The notes beneath the pieces are model-generated. The model did no database searches. It was given only the letters and a program-made list of their open reading frames with translations, and was not told the origin of the DNA. Shown piece after piece: positions 56,701 through 64,000 of a DNA stretch of 64,000 nucleotides. Positions within the stretch are counted from its first letter, which is position 1; every line of letters starts with the position of its first letter. The translations under genes were made by a program, and so were the position numbers. This stretch comes from Neonectria sp. B-13 (Eukaryota > Ascomycota > Sordariomycetes > Hypocreales > Nectriaceae): positions 434,001 to 498,000 of the forward strand of contig NOKP01000007.1 in assembly GCA_002682825.1 (NCBI GenBank), given 5' to 3'.

Positions 56701-58727
56701 GATTTTCCAGCTCGTTGAATCCAATGGCGCAAGGATTGTTCTCCAGGCGCGTGCCGTAGCTTGGACAAGACTTGGGGTCGCTGGGCAGATGTTGTTGAAG
56801 AGGGCTCTAAGCCTTGTGCGGTGACATGGGTCTTTCCGCTTTCGGCGTCCTTCCTTCGTGTTTATGTTAAAAGTCCACTAAGTACTTGGTGCTCTCTTGG
56901 AGTCTCATACTTGACGAGGGTGAAGTCGAAGTTGATGCTTGCCGCTGCCGCTGCCACTGTCACTTCGTTTGTCGTCGAAGCCAGAGCAGCCTGGAGGCCC
57001 GCCCCGAGGTAGACATAACGTCGGCGGCGTACCGTTGGTATTCCAAACAGCGAGTGTTAACAGCAGCGAGAAAGTAGATTTCAGTGGAGGTTGGCTAGAA
57101 GAGTGAGCGTATTTTCTCCTGGCCAATCGAAAGAGACAGCCCGCGCACTACAAAAGGGAGGCAGCCACTTCTTCCGTCATGACTATGCATTGCCAATTGT
57201 ATCAAAGCTGTCTGAGTGCATATTGACGCACTGCATCATTGACGCAGCCACTTCTTTCGCCCCAAAAGTCTTGCCAATTGCATCGACACTCGCCCATAGT
57301 GCGCTCGTTCAACCGTGAGGCGTGACCAATAGGGAGTTGCAGTACCGGAGCCTGATCTTGTTGTCTCATGAGCATCATTGGGGATTTTGCACTTTGTCTT
57401 GATTGGTTGTTTAGAAAGTAGGTGAGCCGTAAGGCCTTGAGGAGTCCGATGTGACGAATTGAATCGACTGCGCCTTAACCTTCATGATTCTTCTTGTAAC
57501 GGCTTTGGCACGGATGTGAAGAGAGAAGAGACAACGAAGAGCGGTTTACAAGGGGATACAAATGGGGGAGCTAACCTGCGAAGCCGAAAGCAGAGGGGTA
57601 GCTACCTAGTGTTGATGTGCTCGATGATGTTGGTGGCAGCAGTCGCTTCCTCCCTCCTCCCCGAGTGAAGAGTTTAAGGCAATGGTTAATCATAATCACC
57701 ATGGCCATTTTATATTACACATGTACTTCTTTTTACATGTCTAGTAGTGTATGCACTTTCTTTAGGTCGTTCCCATGTCAACGCAGACCAAACAGCAGTT
57801 AGAACTCATGTATACCTCAACCGAACCTGATGATGCGTAATGGGCGCAGTACACAGCGTGTTGATACCCAGGGAGACATCTATAGTAATCGATGGATATC
57901 TACAGCGACGGCCAGAATGTTGAACATCAGTGTCTACTGGCTCTGATATGCGTTTGAAGGACATGGGTAACAACTCAACTATTGAGCGCCAACCCCTATA
58001 ATCTGTATGATCGTGAGCTACAAAGAACCTGGGCAATCAAGGACAACGAATTGAATAACCTTGTATGATCTGCCCTGGATCTTGTGCAAGTCGACCCAGA
58101 AGCGACCTTGATCTAGTAGTGGGCTTTGCACTGCGGTGAGTGGCATTATCATGTATGCACCTGTTTTGATGAACTTCAGCTCGCTGAAACTAACCGACTG
58201 ATTGACGGTCGCTCGAGCAATTACACCTGTGATTGAGTGACCTCTGTGCATCCAGCGCGAACCATATAATGCGGTGTATATTCTACGGGGAACTCTGGAG
58301 GGAGTTGGACAGGGGTGGCTTTCAAGTATAGAGATCGTCAGGGAATGTGTTAAACGAAAACCGTCACAAAGATCCTTATCCTCCGGCCATTTTACAGTCG
58401 CCCCTTTGGTTTCTAGACGACCGTTTATTCTCTCTGTTTGTTCCGTATATCCGCAATAATTTGGCTGGACAACATCTTCAGGTGCAACTAACTTTTGCGC
58501 CTCCCGCTTCCGTTCCTTCCACATCCAAACGCCGCAACCCCTACTCATCAACAACCTCCGCCCCACACTCCTACATCTACACCACGAGGTTGCTCTCTCT
58601 TTTCTTCCTCAATCCCAAGTTCCTTCGTATTAGTCGGAGGCCTGGATTACAACACAAGGCCGCCAAGCCTCGACCTCGTTGCCACTTACTTCGCGCCTGC
58701 TCCCGTCCCCGGTGCACTACAGGCAAG
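53763..58727. other. 5 kb gene-free region
   Basis: No supportable gene. A minus-strand frame of 182 codons at 58018-58566 and a 73-codon plus frame at 55950-56171 look weakly protein-like but carry no motif. (CGAA)n microsatellite at 54577-54606. Confidence 0.45.
54577..54606. repeat. (CGAA)n microsatellite
   Basis: About seven tandem tetranucleotides, perfect. Confidence 0.9.
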
Positions 58728-60591
58728 ATGCGGTGGCAGGTGGTTGACCTTCTCCTCCTGGGCATATGTGTACTCGGATTCTTCCCAAACGACAGCCAGA
58801 GCTTCTCTTAGGGAACGAAGCGGCTCGTTCATGGTGAGTCGAGAACCTCAATGCTTGTGGCTGAAGCACTGACACTTTCTGGGAGAAGGGAGCACTGCAC
58901 ATCACCGCGCCGCCGGTGACACCACATCGCAAGGAGCTCAGCACGAGCAGCGCCTTTCCAACATGTACAATATCGCGCTCAAAGAACTCCAAGAACTAGA
59001 GTCTGAGCCTCTCTGCCACCGAATCGCTGCGCGCCTGCTAGTCAACAACTGCCACCTGCTCGACGGCCAGGACGAGGCGACAGTCCACATCGACAGTGGC
59101 AGAGCGGCAAGGGATTTTGTGGATTCATATGCGGCCAGTCTTGCCATATGTGATCTGGAGAGGGGAAGCTTTTCGATTCCACCTAGCTGCTCCAAGTTTC
59201 GCGAGGCTACGCTGGCTGCACTCCCCGTTCCCGCCCAGCCGCAACTCCACGTTTCGACGCCCGAAATTGACGACTGCCTTGAGGGTCTAGCTCGTTCAGA
59301 CTCTGCTTGGAATACCTGGGTGAGCTATCGCCACAAGGCCCTAAGGTTCTGCGAAGCTGCCCGTGCGGACAACGAGAAAGGTTGGTAGCTCGTGTCCAAG
59401 TAGCAGACTGGCAATGCTTACAAAGTCCAATGTAGCACACAACATCCACCTATATCAGCGACTCACCAAGATTCTTGAAACACTTACGACTCAAATCGAA
59501 ACAGAATTAGAGGAGCGTTTGCAGTCACTCAACCGCGTGATCCACCACACAACCGATTCCGTTGACACATTTGCAGCCCAAGTCGATCAGCTCAGAAGCG
59601 GACTTGATATGATGGGCGAGGTCATACAGGGCCAGCTACATCGTACTGCACAGGTGACCGCAAGATTCTCAATTGATTTTAGTATGCTAACATCTAATCA
59701 GGAATCGAGCGAAACTGTAAATAGAGGACTTGAGGATGCGAGAAGTCTGCAGCAAATTATGGCGGTACTGCTCCGAACAACCATGGATGCAACAGCTGAG
59801 GTTGCCGCATCACATGGCACCGCTCTTCAATCTGCTACCCAGAATGTAAATCATGAGGTCGGGGCCTTGATGAGTGCGCTGACTGCAGCTATGGCATCTT
59901 CTGTTTCGCTGCAGATCCAGATGGTAAGCCGAGATGCTTGGAAGAATTGGCCGATGCTCATGTTAGGCAGGAAGCAACTCATTTGCAGACGGAAGAGATC
60001 ATGCAAAAGCAGTCCAAGATAGAAGAGGTAAGATATTGAACGGCTTGATCATGTTCTCACTAACTCAAGGTTACCAAAGGGAATGGAAAGGCTCGAGGGG
60101 CTGGCCGATGATTTGCTTGTCAAATTCGACAACCACGAGGGCCGACTAGAACAAGCGCAAAAAAAGACTGGACAAATCCTGGACACCCTCGATGCTGCCA
60201 CTGCATCTGCCGAAACCTTCAGAAGCTCAATTTTCAGCGGCTTTGGGTTGTCTGGACTGTGGCCTTACGTCCTCTTCCCAGTGGCATCTCTTGTCATGGG
60301 GTCTTATGGCCTCGAACCATCAATCGGGCGTAATCTGTGGCTCGTTGGTCTTGGTACGTTTTACATGCCCATTTAAAGAATGTTTCTGACCATAACGAAG
60401 GAGAAGTTATTGGCCTCCTTGTATCAAGTGCCAGCCACTACGCCGACATCTTGCTCTCGACGTCCTGGGAGCCGTTTACAAGACAGACAAAACTTAACGC
60501 AACGTCCAATCACAACTCGCTCAGAAATAACTTAAGCAACACCACCGATGGGAACTATCTTCAACCAAACATTTACAGTAATTACCAGTGA
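58728..60591 (+). CDS. KAR5: nuclear fusion protein, Kar5/Tht1 family
   Basis: Predicted exons: 58728-58769, 58812-58833, 58889-59380, 59436-59653, 59702-59923, 59971-60027, 60080-60353, 60401-60591; 505 aa. Kar5/Tht1 sits in the nuclear envelope and ER and drives nuclear-envelope fusion in karyogamy. The N-terminus is a hydrophobic signal ([14 protein letters not shown]). The conserved Cys domain follows ([37 protein letters not shown]), then coiled coils ([15 protein letters not shown], then [16 protein letters not shown]), then two C-terminal membrane segments ([30 protein letters not shown]). Length is close to yeast Kar5 (about 500). The first junction is uncertain: without a 42-nt GTACTC...CTTAG intron, an in-frame TAG at 58809 blocks the frame. 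The other six introns are standard. Confidence 0.75.
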
Positions 60592-61122
60592 GGCAAGATC
60601 TTGGGGCAAAATCCTTTCTCTCGGGTCAAATTGGGGTCTTTGGGAGGCGTTCTCAGCTACAGTTTCTTTTCCTTTTTTCTTCATCTTTCTCGGGTTCAAA
60701 CTGGTTCATTGGGGACGGGATGGGAGAATTGAGCGTTGGGTCATGGCGGATGCATGGAGAGAATGTGCTTTGGGGGTATCTTATCAAAAGGTCTTGAACA
60801 GCGAATTTCCTCACTCAACAGATTGAAAAGCGGTAGAAATGATTCTTAATCCGAAGTCCGATTGCTTAATCGGGCACGAAGAGCTTGAGGCATATTTCAA
60901 AAGCAGGTTCCATTCGATAACTCGTTGAAAGGACCGCCGAACTAGTTTTGGGTATTATGAAATCAGCTACATGACGAATCATGACGACCCGTACACTTCC
61001 ATGCCAGGCGCAACCTTTGCCAGACGCCAAACCCCGTTTCATCCAACTTGAAGCAACATAACCAATAAAATGCAGTGGAAAACAGAGGATTACGGCGTTG
61101 AGAAGAGCCACCGGGTGAGATC
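60592..61122. other. convergent 3' spacer
   Basis: 530 bp between the KAR5-like and RAP1-like stops; nothing recognised. A 92-codon plus frame at 60548-60826 has a hydrophobic stretch but overlaps the end of the KAR5 gene. Confidence 0.5.
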
Positions 61123-63519
61123 CTAACCGCCCGGCTCGCCCTGATTATCCGATGACTGTGCCTCAATGAACTCTTTCCTGAGCGTGATCCTCGCTGGCCC
61201 ATGCTTGTTCATGAGACGATCGGTCGCCTTGCGGACCTTGCGGTAGCGGCGCTCGTCAGTCGGGCCGGTAGGAGGGATGCGGAGGTCCACAGAAGCGATG
61301 AGGGCGAGATCATCATCGTCGCGGTCGGTCCAGATGCCCTCGTGGTGGGAGGGCACGTCTGCGCCGTCCTTGAGATTCTGCATGACGAGGCTGGCGGGGG
61401 CGCCAGGGGTCAAGGTCGTGCGCTTGAGGCCCTCGACGACGATGGGGCGCGGGAACCCAAGAGATTCATAGTGCTGGATCCACCTATCAATGTCGCGGCG
61501 GTTGGATGGGGCGGCCTTGGGCTCCGGGGTGGTGCGGGAGGCTGAGGATCGTGAGCGTGTTGGCGCCTCAGTCCGAGTTTGGGCTGGCGTAGGCGCAGAA
61601 GGCTTTGGATGGGAGTCGGTGTTGAAAGAGGCCGGGAGGGAACGTCGTGATCGAGGTTTGGGTTCCTCCTTGGCGGCAGAAGAAGGCGTTTGAGTGGCAG
61701 CGACTATTTCCCCTGAGCCGTCTGTTCGGCCTTGGTTTGATGGGCCAGGCCCTGACCTCCGTTTGGATTGGAGGTTAGGTCCCGTCAAGGCCCCTGTTGT
61801 CTTGTTATGGCGCGCCTTGCCTAGGTTGAATGGGATAGGGCTGGTATTCAAAGCTTCGGACTGAAGTTGCTGCGATGGCGTCATCGTGTTGACAGTACCC
61901 AGCAGAGGGGATTCTTGCTGCGCGACAGTCGACTCCCGTGTGTCGAGCCCCCGAATTTTGTCCGTCTCGTCTGCTTGGTCCTCCTCCTGCAGTTCGTCTT
62001 GGTCATCCTCCTCGTCGTCCTCCTGAGGACGGCGCAGAGGCGGAAGCTGCTGTGATGCCTCGCTGACGCCAATTCTGTCCATTTCGGGAGTTGATGGGAT
62101 CTCCGTTCTCTTGTTGTAACGCCTTCGCTTAGTCAACGGCCCCGACGAGGAGAGCGGTCGCTGATCTAGAGATCGCTTTGCCGCAACTGGCGGCGATGAT
62201 CTCTCGTAGCTCTGTAGCGCTCCTGCGGCAGCCTGTTGAGATGGCGAGTCCTCTGGCCAGGGACCCTCTGTCAACTCGCCAACATAAGGGATGTCGTCAG
62301 GACCAGGACTCGGCCCATGAGATTCGTCCTCAACCTTAATATCCACCTCTCCCAACTCGAAGCTCTCCATCTCCTTCAAGAATTCAGCCAGGCATTCGTT
62401 GTAACATTGCCGTAGCTGGGCAACAGTGACCTCGTCATGACCACTAAAGCCCAGGTCCTCGGCGACTTCGGCCCAGTCCTCTTCGTCTAGATCCTCGGGA
62501 GGGTCCCCTTGTTTCGGCTGGACAGCCTGGGCGAGGTCGTAGAGGTCGATGGTCCTGCCTTTGATTTTCGGTTGGGTGTTGATGTCAAGGCCAGACGTTA
62601 TCATGTAGTCGTTCAGGTCTTCGTGGAACACTTTTCTTCCCGTGCTTGTTTCGGTGTCTGAAGGTTGATCATCATCTGGGTCATCATCTGGGTCATCGTC
62701 TTGGTGAGGGTCGTCTTCGGCCTGTTCGTCAGACTCAGGAACGGCTCTGGGCTCCACGGTTTCAACTCGCGGCGGGCTAGTCCTCTCAGCGGGTCGATGA
62801 GCAACTTCCTTAACGGGCTTTTTTGGTTGAGGGAGAACAGTCGCTTCGGCTTGTTGTTCATCACGGTTCGGCTCTTCTGGAGCTAAGGCAGCCATATGTT
62901 GTAGCTTGTCCATCGGGAGGGATTGCAAGGTCTTGACGAAGCGATTTCTCCACGACTGCCAAGTGTGCCGGGGGTTCTAGATGCAGTCAGCACCGTACCA
63001 ACACACACCCAGCTCCAACGTGTAAGCCCTACCATAATCTCAAACTCCTGCCAGATTTTGTTTCCAGTTCGGTCAACTGGGTGAGCGAGTGCCCACTTGG
63101 CAACCGCCGCGTCCTCGGCGCTGGTAAACGGCGTCCGGGTCGCCTTTGCGCCGCGGCCTCCTCCAACGGGCCTGGGAATCTCCGGATCGGGGCCTATGCG
63201 GTATCGGTCCTTGAGCTGGATGACGCCGTCCTCCACAGACTCGCTGATGAACTTCCACGAGTAGGACCCGGCGGGAGCATCCTTCCTAGCGTGGTCCGCG
63301 ATGAGGATGTCTGCGTGCTTCTCCAAAGGCACGACTGTACCACCATTTTTCTGTACAACGTTAGATTTGGGGCTAGTCTGTCTGGAAGATGCGACCTACC
63401 GTGATCATGTCGAGGATTGACTTCCTCGTCGGGATGCGCAATGCCACCCATATTTTGACGCCTTTGAAGATGTTCCCCCCCTCGGCGCTCTCAACGCCGT
63501 TGTATGTCGTCGCCGCCAT
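61123..63519 (-). CDS. RAP1: telomere protein Rap1 (BRCT-Myb-ARID-like-RCT)
   Basis: Predicted exons (minus): 63519-63400, 63350-63033, 62976-61123; 763 aa. Rap1 is a shelterin component that binds or is recruited to telomeres. An N-terminal BRCT (about 16-95: IFKGVKIWVALRIPTRKSIL, KNGGTVVP, ADILIADH, SYSWKFISESVEDG) is followed by the Rap1 Myb domain (113-163: FTSAEDAAVAKWALAHP, NKIWQEFEIM, RHTWQSWRNRFVKTL). Residues 261-352 resemble an ARID domain (VFHEDLNDYM, PKIKGRTIDLYDLAQAV, DWAEVAEDLGF, LRQCYNECLAEF). A long disordered acidic/basic linker leads to the C-terminal Rap1 domain (about 638-750: IDRWIQHYESLGFPRPIV, VMQNLKDG, GIWTDRDDDDL). Splicing both introns (49 and 56 bp) is needed to complete the BRCT and Myb folds. 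Single Myb and the absence of yeast-like DNA-binding duplication suggest recruitment by a TRF-like protein. Confidence 0.88.
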
Positions 63520-64000
63520 CTCGGTGAGTGGCGAGCCGTCTCGTCAAAGCCAACTGGTGACGTTTCATGCATCAACCGCCGCGTGCTAGAGCTGCTAAAA
63601 CTCGGAAATCTCAGAAGCCTCAGCCAAAAAACGTGAGCAAGACGGTAAATCTACGCCTCATAGCACTGAGGGCCTCAGATAGCGAGTCCTTTTGAAATTG
63701 CCTCTTATTCACCGAGTTATTTGTCTTCAACTACATCAAAGCAAGGAGGAACGCGTGGTGCCGCCTATCGCGCGATCACGTGCCAGGACAAAGCTCGACA
63801 CATCGAGTTATCGGTGCATTGGCATTCGGCTATAAGCATTCCCGGCCTCTCCGGCTTGCTGACGATCTCAAAGCCACGCGCAATTGCGTGTGCGTTCCTA
63901 GAGCTCAAGTCGCCGAGTGCTGCTCATCCTTCTGTATCGCAAACACGATTGTTCGAGTTCTTTGGTTTATTTTTGTCGACTATGGGAGTCTAACTGGAAC
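63520..64000. other. upstream region of RAP1
   Basis: 480 bp to the window edge. No gene or motif recognised. Confidence 0.5.

Noticed and set aside
58018..58566. 182-codon minus-strand frame before the KAR5-like gene
   Set aside because: Some hydrophobic/beta-like composition, but no family match, and it ends at the window position of the opposite-strand promoter; kept only as a remark.

Overview
This window is nuclear DNA from a filamentous ascomycete (Pezizomycotina; the mix of families fits Sordariomycetes best, but that is an inference). The evidence is many genes interrupted by short GT-AG introns (about 45-75 bp) with CTAAC/CTGAC branch sites, a GPI-anchored Crh-type cell-wall glycosidase, a LysM secreted protein, an SREBP-type bHLH factor, a Kar5/Tht1 karyogamy protein, and no bacterial operon structure. 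Gene models were built by hand from reading frames, splice signals and remembered family patterns; none has been tested against transcripts or databases.

Layout. 1-6.5 kb: a truncated F-box gene, a BTB/POZ gene and a poly(ADP-ribose) glycohydrolase. 6.5-18 kb: mostly gene-free, holding only the GPI-anchored GH16 (Crh) transglycosylase. 18-25.4 kb: dense and housekeeping-like, with a zinc alcohol dehydrogenase of CAD/ADH6 type, a small Cys-rich protein, a SIRT5-like sirtuin, a CWC16/CCDC130 splicing-factor-family protein, and the UBC8/UBE2H ubiquitin-conjugating enzyme. 27-35 kb: an accessory-looking stretch with an SNF2 helicase, a divergent F-box gene, two damaged or fragmentary acidic or unknown genes, an orphan gene with a C-terminal in-frame stop, and a small orphan. 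35.5-49.6 kb: conserved genes panB, ATG12, phenylalanine ammonia-lyase, DBF4, ICP55 and a bHLH transcription factor. 52-54 kb: a secreted LysM protein and a tiny Cys-rich protein. 54-58.7 kb: nothing recognisable. 58.7-63.5 kb: the Kar5/Tht1 nuclear-fusion protein and the telomere protein Rap1.

There is no single pathway cluster. Shared themes are nuclear chromosome biology (PARG, sirtuin, SNF2, DBF4, Rap1), ubiquitin and ubiquitin-like conjugation (two F-box genes, BTB, UBC8, ATG12), and wall or surface biology (Crh, LysM).

The most unusual observation is the UBC8 gene. To give the conserved protein it must be assembled from nine exons, including micro-exons of 8, 3 and 1 nucleotide, each flanked by introns with GT, a good branch site and AG. 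Other points worth a look are in-frame TAG codons inside otherwise continuous coding frames at three loci, a GFG variant of the PARG signature loop, and an ARID-like domain inside Rap1.
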